A stretch of DNA of 64,000 bases, from positions 154,563-218,562 of the forward strand of contig CAJXDR010000001.1 in the NCBI GenBank assembly GCA_913052345.1, in the 5' to 3' direction. The notes beneath the pieces are model-generated. The model did not search any database and was not told where the DNA came from. It was given only the letters and a program-made list of their open reading frames with translations. Shown piece after piece: positions 51,222 through 60,276 of the stretch; position 1 is the first letter of the stretch, and every line of letters starts with the position of its first letter. The position numbers and the translations under genes were made by a program. This stretch comes from UBA4421 sp002470275 (GTDB taxonomy: Bacteria; Pseudomonadota; Gammaproteobacteria; Pseudomonadales; Azotimanducaceae).

Positions 51222-52268
51222 TCACCGCTGAAATTCAAGCATCCGGTCCAGGGGTAACTTAGCCCGCTGCCCGATAGCCGGATCAACGTGTACTTCGTTT
51301 CTCCCCCGAATGGAATCATCCAATAATAATCGCTCAAGGTTCTGCAGCTCGTTCATGGCCATCCAGGGACAATGAGCACAGGAGCGACAGGTTGCCCCAT
51401 CACCCGCAGTGGGTGCTTCAATGAACTGCTTGTTTGGATTTTGCCTGCGGAGTTGATGGAAGATGCCCCGATCCGTTGCGACGATAAATGTTTCGTTGGG
51501 CAATTCCCGAGCGCCCTTAATGATGGCACTCGTCGACCCCACAACGTCAGCCTGGGCAATCACCTCAGCAGGCGACTCAGGGTGCACCAATAGCGCAGCG
51601 TGAGGATGTACTTTGCGCAGATCCGCCAGCGCCGCAGCCTTGAATTCCTCATGCACCACGCAGGCCCCGCTCCAAAGCAGCATATCTGCCTGGGTTTGGG
51701 CCTGAATATAGCGCCCAAGGTGTTTGTCAGGGGCCCAGAGGATGCGCTCACCCCGCGCCTTCAGAGCACTGACGATCTCCAGCGCGCAGGAACTGGTGAC
51801 CACCCAGTCAGAGAGCGCTTTGACTCGAGCTGAGGTATTGGCGTACACCACTACGGTTCGATCTGGGTGTTGACCGATGAAGGCTTCGAAAGCATCCGGG
51901 GGACAGCCCAGGTCAAGGGAACATTCGGCAGCAAGGGTTGGCATATAAACCTGCTTTTCTGGCGATAGAATTTTTGCGGTCTCGCCCATGAAGCGAACCC
52001 CGGCCACGATCAGCTTTTGAGCCTCGTGGTCACGACCAAAGCGCGCCATCTCAAGGGAGTCAGCAACGCAGCCGCCAGTCTCTTCGGCCAGCTCCTGGAG
52101 CTCACCATCCACGTAATAATGCGCGACCAAAACCATTTTTTGACGTCGAAGCTCCTCACCAATGCGTTTGCGCATGGCTTTGCGCTCGCTCTCCGTCGGG
52201 CGAGTGCTTGCTACCAGTGGGACTTGCTCCGGCGCAAGGCTATAGTCACGCAATACTTCTACTGCCAT
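51222..52268 (-). CDS. nadA: Quinolinate synthase A
   Basis: [4Fe-4S] enzyme of de novo NAD synthesis, which condenses iminoaspartate with dihydroxyacetone phosphate. From the chosen ATG it is 348 aa, as E. coli NadA (347). Cluster ligands are likely Cys116 (AAECSLDLGC), Cys203 (SGACVVHEE) and Cys300 in CRSCAHCPWM, with Cys294 and Cys297 close by. Substrate motifs VAHYYVDGELQELAE, VYANTSARVK and APDKHLG are present. The longer frame to 52397 adds a non-family N-terminus and runs into the divergent GshB-like gene. Confidence 0.95.
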   Translation of the reverse strand: MAVEVLRDYSLAPEQVPLVASTRPTESERKAMRKRIGEELRRQKMVLVAHYYVDGELQELAEETGGCVADSLEMARFGRDHEAQKLIVAGVRFMGETAKILSPEKQVYMPTLAAECSLDLGCPPDAFEAFIGQHPDRTVVVYANTSARVKALSDWVVTSSCALEIVSALKARGERILWAPDKHLGRYIQAQTQADMLLWSGACVVHEEFKAAALADLRKVHPHAALLVHPESPAEVIAQADVVGSTSAIIKGARELPNETFIVATDRGIFHQLRRQNPNKQFIEAPTAGDGATCRSCAHCPWMAMNELQNLERLLLDDSIRGRNEVHVDPAIGQRAKLPLDRMLEFQR

Positions 52269-52314
52269 CGAACAGATTCTCATCATGCGAAGGGGCGAAA
52301 TAGTAGGGCCAAAT

Positions 52315-53205
52315 ATGAATAAATGCGAATCCTCTCCACAGCGGAATATCCTATTTTTCGTCACCGAAATGGATGCGGAGGTGAGCGGCCGCGGCAATGA
52401 TAATGCCCTTCGGCTACCGCGGGCTTTCGCTAACCAAGGCTGGTCCGTACAAATTAGGCCCCATGCATCGCTTCATCTCCAAAGGGGGAGCCTCTTTGCA
52501 GAGGAACTGGACTTGGCCAATCAACAACTGATATGGCCCATCGGCTTCGGACCGAGAGCAGGCTTCCTGGATCGGGCTCAGCTACTGTCTAACCTGCCCC
52601 AGGAAAAACTAATAACGCCTATCTCCGAACTCGTATTGCAGCACGGCAAGGCCAGTTGGCTAGACCACTGCAGCGAGACCTTTATTCATTGCGACCCCGC
52701 CGTTCTCTCAAGCTTCGTTAAGGGTCCAGGGCAATGGGTGCTTAAACCCTTGGCCGGCAGCTATGGGCGTGGCGTGGCGTTATTAGGAGATCAACCAAGG
52801 GAACAAATTGAGGCCGCCATGGCTAAAGACCCCGGCAGCTACTTTATGGTCCAGCGCTACCTCGCCGAGGTGGAAGCAGGCGAAAAACGCACGCTAGTGG
52901 CGGGAGGCGCCGTTATCGGAACCTATATGCGCCTGCCGCGCAACGGACTGCACGCGAACCTGTCGCAACAGGCGGCCCTAGCGCAGGCTACGCTGACCCA
53001 GTCAGAGCAAAATCTCGTTTCAACCCTTCAAGATCAGCTGATCCGACGGCGCATCGGCTTTGCCGCCATTGACACGGTGGGCGATACCCTTATCGAGGTG
53101 AATATCGCCAACCCGGGCGGTTTCGGTACCCTAGATGACCTTTACCAGCGTGATCACGCCCAAGCCCTGGTCGGGGCGCTCACGCGCTTCGCGGAAATTC
53201 GCTAG
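52315..53205 (+). CDS. Glutathione-synthetase-like ATP-grasp protein (divergent)
   Basis: ATP-grasp ligase of 296 aa resembling glutathione synthetase GshB. The C-terminal half fits: WVLKPLAGSYGRGVALL, VQRYLAEVEAGEKRTLV, GFAAIDTVGDTLIEVNIANPGG. The N-terminal half does not carry GshB's MRKDPPF substrate motif; the same place reads WPIGFGPRAGFLDR. It may be a diverged GshB or a paralogue making a different gamma-peptide. I use the ATG at 52315 rather than 52285. Divergent from nadA with 46 bases between starts, convergent with the SDR gene by interlocked stops. Confidence 0.78.
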   Translation: MNKCESSPQRNILFFVTEMDAEVSGRGNDNALRLPRAFANQGWSVQIRPHASLHLQRGSLFAEELDLANQQLIWPIGFGPRAGFLDRAQLLSNLPQEKLITPISELVLQHGKASWLDHCSETFIHCDPAVLSSFVKGPGQWVLKPLAGSYGRGVALLGDQPREQIEAAMAKDPGSYFMVQRYLAEVEAGEKRTLVAGGAVIGTYMRLPRNGLHANLSQQAALAQATLTQSEQNLVSTLQDQLIRRRIGFAAIDTVGDTLIEVNIANPGGFGTLDDLYQRDHAQALVGALTRFAEIR

Positions 53206-53954
53206 GGGGTACCGCCGTCCACCCGCAGGATCGCACCGGTTGTAAAGCTTGCCCCCTTGCTGGCTAAATACAGAGCGGCACCAACGATTTCATTGGGCTC
53301 CCCACCCCGGGCCAGAGCAAGCCGCTGTTTTGCATGGCGCTCGAAGGCGGGCATGTCCCAAGCTTCAGAAATATCGGTCAGAAAGGGCCCAGCGGCGATA
53401 GCGTTAACGCGAACGCTTGGTCCGTAGGCGAAGGCATAAGATCGCGTCAGCGCATTAAGACCCGCCTTAGCGGCACCATAGGGCTCCGATGCGGGAGCGG
53501 GGTGCAGGGCGGCAGTGCTGCTGATATTGATGATGTTGCCACCCTCACCCCGGGCCATACGTTCCCCTACCGTCGCCATGAGGCGGAAGGGCCCCTTTAA
53601 ATTTACCGACACCACCTTGTCGAAAAGCGCCTCACTGACCGCCGACAATTTATCGTATACGGGAGACATGCCAGCGTTGTTGATCAGGATGTCGATTTTT
53701 CCGAAGTGTGCATAGGTTTTAGCCACCAGGGCATCGATCTCATCCCAGTGCCCGACATGACATCCAATCGCGAGCGCTTCGCGCCCTAAGTCACGCACCT
53801 CCTGGGCGACGGCCTCACAGGCGTCTGCCTTTCGGCTGGTAATCACCAGGTCTGCCCCACGCTGAGCCAGCGCCAGGGCCATTTCTCGGCCTAGCCCGCG
53901 ACTGCCCCCGGTGACCAAGGCCACCTGCCCGGAAAAATCCAATAGCTCATCCAT
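53202..53954 (-). CDS. Short-chain dehydrogenase/reductase (SDR)
   Basis: Classical SDR, 250 aa: cofactor motif VTGGSRGLG, NNAGMS, catalytic Ser in NISSTAA, and YGAAK (Tyr/Lys). Ends with GAILRVDGG, usual for the family. Asp-free beta2 end with TSRKA suggests NADP(H). Start is the ATG at 53954, which has GAGGAGA directly upstream; the longer GTG start does not. Substrate unknown; neighbours are an amidohydrolase gene upstream and other catabolic genes. Confidence 0.9.
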   Translation of the reverse strand: MDELLDFSGQVALVTGGSRGLGREMALALAQRGADLVITSRKADACEAVAQEVRDLGREALAIGCHVGHWDEIDALVAKTYAHFGKIDILINNAGMSPVYDKLSAVSEALFDKVVSVNLKGPFRLMATVGERMARGEGGNIINISSTAALHPAPASEPYGAAKAGLNALTRSYAFAYGPSVRVNAIAAGPFLTDISEAWDMPAFERHAKQRLALARGGEPNEIVGAALYLASKGASFTTGAILRVDGGTP

Positions 53955-54034
53955 GGTTCTCCTCACTTCCTACTGAGTTCTCGCCCTCATCAACGGGCTA
54001 GCGAATTATCTAGATTGGTAGCCTGAATCGCGAC

Positions 54035-55900
54035 CTAGGACACGGCACGCAGTGAGCCCGCCAGCTGGCGATGGCCATGTGCTGCCGTGAAACCGGCCCC
54101 ATCCCAGACTTGTTCCCCTCCCACAAATACACCGCCGACCACACCATCGGAACGGTTAACCAACTGATGGCACTGGAAGGCATCTCGGTAGATATAGCGA
54201 ATGCTCTGCTCACCGTCGTATTGGCGCAGACAGTCCGGGTCAATAAGCACCATGTCCGCCCGGGCACCCAGCTCAATACGACCCACTCCCGGTAAACCGA
54301 AAAACGCGGCAGGCTCCTGGGTCAGCCGATGGAGCATCTGACTAAAACCAATCTCCCCGTCGCCGAGGCCGATTTTGAGCGCCCGCAGATTGCCATCAAA
54401 AAATGCCATATTGGTCACGTGCGCCCCGCTATCGTTAAAGCCTGGCAGCAGTTTTGGATGCAGCAGGAGCTCACGGACCTTTTTAGGGTCGGCGTTAGCG
54501 GCCACATAGTGCCAATGAAGGTCGGTGTCGAAATGTCGCAGCATGGCTAAGAAGAATTCGCCGTCATCACGAATCTCAGGCCCGAAATTAGAGAAAGCGG
54601 CCGCTTCGCAGGCGTCGTCAATGACGTCGGGTTGCTGCCGCCAAATGAGGTAGCGATGGTAAATCCAGGCCATCGGCTGATTGAACCAAATCGCCACGGG
54701 ACTGCGGAAGATCACCATGTCGTTCAAGTCCCGCGTCATAAAGTCATTCTCTAGCCGAAGCTTGCGGCGCAGATGAGCGATGTTGAAACCGCTCTTACCG
54801 CGCTCCCACATGCTGCGAAAGGCCTCAACGAAATCAGGGTCATCCAAGATAGCCCGTCGCGCCGATACGTCCTCTAGCTCCGTCTCGATCAACTGACGCA
54901 TGAGGTAGTTGCCTTCGGCGAGGGGGCTAATGGGACCCTCTGAATAAACCCTAAACGGCGCGCTAAGGGACTGCATTCGAAAATTCCCGTTGAGGGCTTT
55001 GGAGTTCAGGAGGTGTGCAAACATGAGTGCGCGGGCCAGGTTTGAACGATTATTTACGCTGTCAATGGCGGCCAATGCCGTGACCTTCAGAGGCCGACCA
55101 TAGAGACGGCCGCTGCTCAGCATAAATAACTTCGCCGTCAGCGCTCCGTTGTCGGTAGCGGGAGTCATTTGCCATACGCGGTCATATCGCCGGACGACGT
55201 CCGTGAGCAGTTTGTACTCCCCAAACTGAGCGTATTGGGTAGGGATTCTCTTCTTCAAATTCGGCGCGTTGGCCAGAAAATGCAGGGGTAGGCCATCCGT
55301 CGACAGACCCAAATAACCGTCCTGTAGCGCTTCCTCCAAAATGCCCACCATCTGGCCCAGCTCTGCCTTGGTGGGCTGCCTGGAAATGCTGTCCTCGAGG
55401 CCCATGACCTCGATACGCAGCATGGAGTGGGGAAGAAAGGGTGCCATATTGGCGGCTAGGGGCAGCGCGTCCAGATGCTCAAGATAACTCGATGGCTTAT
55501 TCCAGGTGGCCTGGTCGGCCGTGCGCGAGAGCACGGACTTGGGGATGTTTTCCACCCGGGCAAAGCAGTCAACGATAGGGTCTTGGGCATCCGTCCGCTG
55601 GGCACCAAAGGCGAGGCCTAAACTACAGTTACCCACCACCACCGAGGTGGTGCCGTGACGCACTACTTCGGGCAGGCCAGGCTCCAGCTCAGCCTCCAGG
55701 TCTTCGTGGGTATGAATGTCTAACAGCCCGGGAATAAGCCACTGGCCCTCGGCATCATGTACCTGAGCAGCAGGCGACGTGGGCAAACGGCCGCCAATGG
55801 CAGCGATGACGCCGTCCTTCAGCGCAACGTCACCTGTTCGACCGGCCTTACCAGAGCCGTCGAATACCTTTGCATTCCGTATAATCAAATCCCACTGCAT
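54035..55900 (-). CDS. N-acyl-D-amino-acid deacylase-type amidohydrolase
   Basis: Amidohydrolase-superfamily enzyme of 621 aa. N-terminal beta-sandwich strand MQWDLIIRNAKVFDGSG, metal motif LLDIHTHED, VRHGTTSVVVGNCSLG, and the late catalytic Asp in GFNDSGAHVTNM. Pattern matches the family of N-acyl-D-aminoacylases and related deacylases, which in marine bacteria often act on unknown amides. Longer than typical (480-580). The next gene on the same strand upstream is an MFS exporter, 53 bases away, so enzyme and carrier may work together. Confidence 0.88.
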   Translation of the reverse strand: MQWDLIIRNAKVFDGSGKAGRTGDVALKDGVIAAIGGRLPTSPAAQVHDAEGQWLIPGLLDIHTHEDLEAELEPGLPEVVRHGTTSVVVGNCSLGLAFGAQRTDAQDPIVDCFARVENIPKSVLSRTADQATWNKPSSYLEHLDALPLAANMAPFLPHSMLRIEVMGLEDSISRQPTKAELGQMVGILEEALQDGYLGLSTDGLPLHFLANAPNLKKRIPTQYAQFGEYKLLTDVVRRYDRVWQMTPATDNGALTAKLFMLSSGRLYGRPLKVTALAAIDSVNNRSNLARALMFAHLLNSKALNGNFRMQSLSAPFRVYSEGPISPLAEGNYLMRQLIETELEDVSARRAILDDPDFVEAFRSMWERGKSGFNIAHLRRKLRLENDFMTRDLNDMVIFRSPVAIWFNQPMAWIYHRYLIWRQQPDVIDDACEAAAFSNFGPEIRDDGEFFLAMLRHFDTDLHWHYVAANADPKKVRELLLHPKLLPGFNDSGAHVTNMAFFDGNLRALKIGLGDGEIGFSQMLHRLTQEPAAFFGLPGVGRIELGARADMVLIDPDCLRQYDGEQSIRYIYRDAFQCHQLVNRSDGVVGGVFVGGEQVWDGAGFTAAHGHRQLAGSLRAVS

Positions 55901-55953
55901 GATGACAGCCTCGCTTCATGAACCCTGCACGCCAAAGGCTGCCAGAGCTGATC

Positions 55954-57198
55954 TCAAGCCTCAATAGCGCGCCTAGCCGCGTCTAGAAGAAGCAGGGACA
56001 GGAGGATTAGCAGAACAAAGGCCAAGCCACTGACCATAAGCGCCACATCGACACCGTGGCTCTGGGCTATCCAGCTAATCGGAAGCAGCCCCAGGGGCAT
56101 CAGCCCATGGGACATCATGTCAATGCTCATAATCCGACCACGCATCCCGGACGCCACCTCGTGCTGCAGCAAACCGCGATTCAGGGACATATTCCAGCTA
56201 CTCAGCAACCCGACGAGGGCCATCACCAGCACGGCGACCAGCATATTTTCACTCAGGCCAAAGACGACGGTGAGTAAGCCCCATCCAAGAGCGCTGATGA
56301 CCAACCAGCGCCCCTTGTTTCTTAGCCCCCCCATGGCCGCCATCAACACCGACCCGACGATGGCCCCGCCCCCCATAGCAGAGATCAAGAAGCCAAGAGT
56401 GTCCGCATGACCACCCAGAATGTCCTGGTTGAAGGCAGGGAGCAGCGTGTTGATCGGCATGCCAAACAAAAACGGAATGATCGACAGGACCAAGAGGCCC
56501 AGTACGCGTGGATGGCTAAAAGCGTAATCAAATCCCTGACGCATTTCGCTCAGGGTGCCACTACGACTGGCTGACTCGGGAGAGCCCGGCACGCTAACCA
56601 ATAGAGTGGTCAGCGCCGAGACCAGGTATAGGCTAGCGATGACTAGATAAACGATGCCAACGCCGAAGGCCGATTGCTCGTTGCCATCGGCAATCCAGGC
56701 AATCAGGCCACCTGCGAAGGCAGGGCCAATCAGCCTGGAGAGGTTCCAGCCGGTGTTGTTGAGCGCCATGGCCGTAAAAATAAGAGGCTGGGGAATCAGT
56801 TCTGGAATGAATGCCTGGCGTGCCGGCATGGAAAGGGCGAGCACGGTGCCATTAAAAAACCCAAAACAAATGAAGTCCCACAGCGTGGCCTTGTTCGCAA
56901 AAATAATCGCGGCCATAACCAGCGTTGCCAGGCAGTTAAGCGTCTGGGCGATGACGACCAATCGGCGTTTGGGAAATCGATCCGCAAGGACGCCGCCATA
57001 AAGAGAAAACAGAACGCTGGGAAACATAAAGGAAATGGTGACCCAAGCCAGGTCAAGGGCGGACGCCGTGAGGCTATAAATGAGCCAGCCCCGTGCGATC
57101 ATCTGCATATTCATGGCAAAGGAGGCACCCAAACTGCCAATCCACAGCCAACGAAAATTCGCGACAGCCAATACAGAATAAATATCGCGACTGGCCAA
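55954..57198 (-). CDS. MFS transporter (EntS-like exporter group)
   Basis: Twelve-helix major facilitator protein of 414 aa. It resembles the EntS/MFS_3 group (RWLWIGSLGASFAMNMQMIARGW as landmark in two parts RWLWIGSLGASF and MQMIARGWLIY), with the motif A region GGVLADRFPKRRLVV. Start codon is TTG, supported by GAGGGGG five to ten bases upstream. The group includes siderophore exporters, but no siderophore genes are nearby. It precedes the amidohydrolase gene in the same direction. Confidence 0.87.
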   Translation of the reverse strand: MASRDIYSVLAVANFRWLWIGSLGASFAMNMQMIARGWLIYSLTASALDLAWVTISFMFPSVLFSLYGGVLADRFPKRRLVVIAQTLNCLATLVMAAIIFANKATLWDFICFGFFNGTVLALSMPARQAFIPELIPQPLIFTAMALNNTGWNLSRLIGPAFAGGLIAWIADGNEQSAFGVGIVYLVIASLYLVSALTTLLVSVPGSPESASRSGTLSEMRQGFDYAFSHPRVLGLLVLSIIPFLFGMPINTLLPAFNQDILGGHADTLGFLISAMGGGAIVGSVLMAAMGGLRNKGRWLVISALGWGLLTVVFGLSENMLVAVLVMALVGLLSSWNMSLNRGLLQHEVASGMRGRIMSIDMMSHGLMPLGLLPISWIAQSHGVDVALMVSGLAFVLLILLSLLLLDAARRAIEA

Positions 57199-57390
57199 TT
57201 TGCCCCCTCAAAGCGAAACGCGGATGTTATCAGAAAACTGCGCGACGCCTCAGAACTGGAGCCGGTGCGTGCCGGGCTAACGTTCTGAACAAATGAAATT
57301 CAACCCAAAACGCAAGGTGCTCAACTCGGTTCGGGGACAGCGATAGCCAATATTGATAGGCTCCAACCACCCCAGCGTTGAGTAGAGGCT

Positions 57391-57948
57391 ATGCCGACTA
57401 ACCCCAATGATCGTTTAAATCAGCTCTCGCCTTGGATCGTTGTGCTTAGCCTATCCCTGCTGGGGGTGCTGTCTCATTTGATTCCCCATCCGGCGGGGAT
57501 GTCCACCGTCGGTGCTGTGGGCATGCTCGCCGCCGCTCTGCTGCCTCGTAAACTGCTCGCGATACCCGTGTTCGTGACCATCACCGTCTTTGACCTATAC
57601 CACGGTGGCTATGCCCTCGTGGCCATGATGCTTGTCTATGCAGCCCACGTCGCCGCAGCAGGCTGCCTGCCAAGGATATTGGCTCGCATCAACACCACGA
57701 CGGTTATTGGTGCTGCCTTGGCCAGCGCCCTGGTCTTTTACCTCATCAGCAATTTGGCGCCCATGGTCCTGGGCTTCTATCCCAACTCAGCTGCAGGCTG
57801 GGTGAGTTGCTACGTAAACGGCATCCCCTTCCTACTCCGAGGCATCGCCGCCAACCTCATTTTCGGTGGGCTGGCTTTCCTTATCCTTTGGGCAGCTCGC
57901 CGGACTGCTGATTTCATTCGTGACCGTCAGCACTTCAATTTGCCCTAA
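57391..57948 (+). CDS. Small integral membrane protein, DUF6580-like
   Basis: Membrane protein of 185 aa with five or six hydrophobic helices. Landmarks LIPHPAGMSTVGAVGMLAAAL and the terminal GIPFLLRGIAANLIFGGL look like the DUF6580 family, whose fold is reminiscent of ECF-transporter substrate-binding components. Substrate and partner are unknown; no energising ATPase genes are in the window. A GAGG Shine-Dalgarno lies just before the ATG. Followed by a triple repeat and the crotonase gene on the same strand. Confidence 0.75.
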   Translation: MPTNPNDRLNQLSPWIVVLSLSLLGVLSHLIPHPAGMSTVGAVGMLAAALLPRKLLAIPVFVTITVFDLYHGGYALVAMMLVYAAHVAAAGCLPRILARINTTTVIGAALASALVFYLISNLAPMVLGFYPNSAAGWVSCYVNGIPFLLRGIAANLIFGGLAFLILWAARRTADFIRDRQHFNLP

Positions 57949-57969
57949 CCCCGCCAGCCCACCAAAACC

Positions 57970-58035
57970 AAGTGGCTGCATTTGCTAAGCCAGTTGGCTG
58001 CATTTGCTAAGCCAGTTGGCTCCATTTGCAAAACC
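57970..58035 (+). repeat. Three tandem 22-bp repeats in leader of crotonase gene
   Basis: Unit AGTTGGCTGCATTTGCTAAGCC. Copy 1 (57970-57991) begins AAGTGG, copy 2 (57992-58013) is exact, copy 3 (58014-58035) differs at four places (CTCCATTTGCAAAACC end). No spacers separate the copies. The array ends 49 bases before the crotonase ATG and starts 21 bases after the preceding stop. Confidence 0.85.
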
Positions 58036-58084
58036 TGGGGCAATGATCAACCATCCTCTCCTGGCCTTGGCAGGAGAGGAACTC

Positions 58085-58870
58085 ATGACGGACTTCGAGG
58101 ACATCGGTATTCATCTGGACGGCCATGTTGCCGTAGTCGAGCTTCAGCGTGGGCCGAATAACTTTTTCGACACGCAAATGATCAACGACTTGGCCAGCGC
58201 CTTTGAGCAGATGCAAAACAGCGACGACGTTCGTGCCGTCGTGCTCTGCTCAGAAGGCAAACACTTCTGCGCGGGCAATGATTTCTCGGACCCCACCCGA
58301 AACGAGGAGCCAGCGGATCGGGAGGCGGATCAGGGCAACCCCCTCTATGCTGCCGCGAGCAGGCTTTTTGCCACCAACCTCCCGGTCGTTGCCGCCATTC
58401 AGGGGGCGGCAGTGGGGGGCGGCTTTGGGCTGGCGGTCATGCCGGACTTTCGTGTGGTTTGCCCGGAGGCTCGCTTTACCGCCAACTTTGTCAAGCTGGG
58501 CATTCACCCTGGCTTTGGCCTGACCCACACCCTGCCCCGCCTCATCGGGCACCAGCAGGCACACAGACTGTTCCTCACTGGCCGCCGCATTGGGGGCGAG
58601 GAGGCCTACGCCATCGGTCTTGCCGATGTGCTTACTGACAAACAAAACCTCCGCGCGGAGTCCATCAAGCTAGCATCAGAGATCGCAGAGAATGCACCCT
58701 TGGCCGTGGCATCAGTTCGCAAAACCATGCGCGGCGACTTGGCTGAGGCGGTGCGATTGCAGACCGACCATGAGAATCGGGAGCAGCATCGCCTGCAGCA
58801 GACGGCAGATCATAACGAGGGTGTTCAAGCGGTGGCGGAACGCCGACTCGGTCGCTTCATTGGGCGCTAG
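58085..58870 (+). CDS. Crotonase-fold (enoyl-CoA hydratase/isomerase-like) protein
   Basis: Crotonase-superfamily protein, 261 aa. Oxyanion-hole segments are present: GKHFCAGNDFSD (59-70) and IQGAAVGGGFGLAV (105-119). The two glutamates that do hydration in mitochondrial-type hydratase (Glu144, Glu164 numbering) are not: the first aligns with Phe135 in TANFVKLGIHPGFG, the second with Arg161. It may be an isomerase, hydrolase or another crotonase reaction. Start is the ATG at 58085, with a strong GGAGAGGA upstream; the frame is open to 58004 across the repeat array. Stop interlocks with the convergent MFS gene. Confidence 0.88.
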   Translation: MTDFEDIGIHLDGHVAVVELQRGPNNFFDTQMINDLASAFEQMQNSDDVRAVVLCSEGKHFCAGNDFSDPTRNEEPADREADQGNPLYAAASRLFATNLPVVAAIQGAAVGGGFGLAVMPDFRVVCPEARFTANFVKLGIHPGFGLTHTLPRLIGHQQAHRLFLTGRRIGGEEAYAIGLADVLTDKQNLRAESIKLASEIAENAPLAVASVRKTMRGDLAEAVRLQTDHENREQHRLQQTADHNEGVQAVAERRLGRFIGR

Positions 58871-60255
58871 GTGGGCCTAACGGCAGCCTGGCTCCTACGC
58901 GCATCCAAGGCAGCTCGAATCTCCCGATAGGTTTCCTCGTCGAGCTTGAAACCGCGGATAAATAAGTACGCACCAATGGCATAGCACACCAGGGGGAAAA
59001 GCCCGTACAGGGCCACGATGGCCAGCTGGACCTGCATAGTTTGATCCTGATTCGGCACAAAGCCGGCAACTTCCAACACAAATCCGGTTAAGAGCAGCAT
59101 CACGCCCAGGGCGCTTTTATAAACAAAGTTCCAGGCGGCGAAGTAGGAACCCTCCTTTCGCTCACCGGTGCGGTATTCGTCATAGTCGATGACATCGCCC
59201 TGAATTGACGGCCCGATGGTACCGCCGCAGCCATGGGCCAAACCGGCAAAAACCGCCAGGGTCAGTATCAAGGCCAATTTTTCTTCGACGCTGCCCAGGA
59301 AGGGCAAGAAAAACATTAGGCCGAAGGAGATACCAGTTATGCACATGCTGGCTCCCCAAATTCGAATTTTGCCGAACCGCCGTGAGAGTGGTAACCAAAG
59401 CGGCACCGAAAGCGACGATGGCAGCATAAAGGCTAGGATGATGGCCGGCGCCCAGAGCGCGGCCCCGATAACATATTGCGCCACGTAAAGGGTGAGCGCC
59501 GCAATGGCCGCAGAGCCCACGTGCTCTATGAACGTGACAACGATAAGCAGGCGTGCGTGGTCGTTATGCCAAATATCTTGAAAGGCTTTGAATGGACTCC
59601 CGCTGGCGCGACCCTGGAATTCCGCGCGCTCACGTAATACACAAACCGCATACACCACAAGAAGCGTCATGATGATTACGGCAATCAGGGCGAGCTGTTT
59701 CGCCAAACCTCTGACATCGCCATCGCTGAGACCCTCTTCTCGAATCAGAAGGTACATGGAAATAAGGGACAGGATAGAGCCCAAGGTATAAAAAATATGC
59801 CGCAGGCCAAAGAGCTGGCTCCGCTCATGATAGTCGTCTGACAGCTCGGCACCCAGAGCCATGTGCGGGACGAAGAAAAGCGTCATGGCCGAGTAGAAGC
59901 CCAGGATAGCAATGGCCATCCACAGATTTAGATCTTCCTGTTCCAGGTACGCGGGTGGGGCGAAGACAGCGTAAAAGCCAAGGGCTATGGGTATCAGGCT
60001 GGCCAAAATCCATGTTCGGCGACGGCCCAGGAGACCGCTTGTTCGATCACTTAGGTATCCCGCCAAAGGGTCAGAAATGGCATCCCAGATACGCGACAAG
60101 CTGAATATGGCACCCATCACCACCGGCGCGATCAACAGCACGTCCGTCGAAAACTTCATCACGTAGAGACTGAGCATTAAGTACATATAGCCCGCACCAA
60201 CTGCGGGTGCACCAAACGCCAATTTGGTGGACCAGGGAACCGGGGGCGACATCAC
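58867..60255 (-). CDS. MFS transporter, glycoside-pentoside-hexuronide (MelB-like) family
   Basis: Twelve-helix carrier of 462 aa in the GPH/MelB branch: DAISDPLAGYLSDRT (the family's Asp-rich cation-site region), GRRRTWILASL, and ALGAELSDDYHERSQL. These symporters import sugars with H+ or Na+, but in marine bacteria many GPH carriers are linked to other substrates. It is the third MFS gene in the window and starts 21 bases after the SDR stop, so it is probably in one transcript with the P450 and SDR genes. Confidence 0.9.
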   Translation of the reverse strand: MMSPPVPWSTKLAFGAPAVGAGYMYLMLSLYVMKFSTDVLLIAPVVMGAIFSLSRIWDAISDPLAGYLSDRTSGLLGRRRTWILASLIPIALGFYAVFAPPAYLEQEDLNLWMAIAILGFYSAMTLFFVPHMALGAELSDDYHERSQLFGLRHIFYTLGSILSLISMYLLIREEGLSDGDVRGLAKQLALIAVIIMTLLVVYAVCVLRERAEFQGRASGSPFKAFQDIWHNDHARLLIVVTFIEHVGSAAIAALTLYVAQYVIGAALWAPAIILAFMLPSSLSVPLWLPLSRRFGKIRIWGASMCITGISFGLMFFLPFLGSVEEKLALILTLAVFAGLAHGCGGTIGPSIQGDVIDYDEYRTGERKEGSYFAAWNFVYKSALGVMLLLTGFVLEVAGFVPNQDQTMQVQLAIVALYGLFPLVCYAIGAYLFIRGFKLDEETYREIRAALDARRSQAAVRPT

Positions 60256-60276
60256 AGCGTCCTTAGCTTGAGGGGG

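Noticed and set aside
57970..58035. CRISPR array
   Set aside because: The three 22-bp units are directly joined with no spacers, one copy is decayed, and there are no cas genes.
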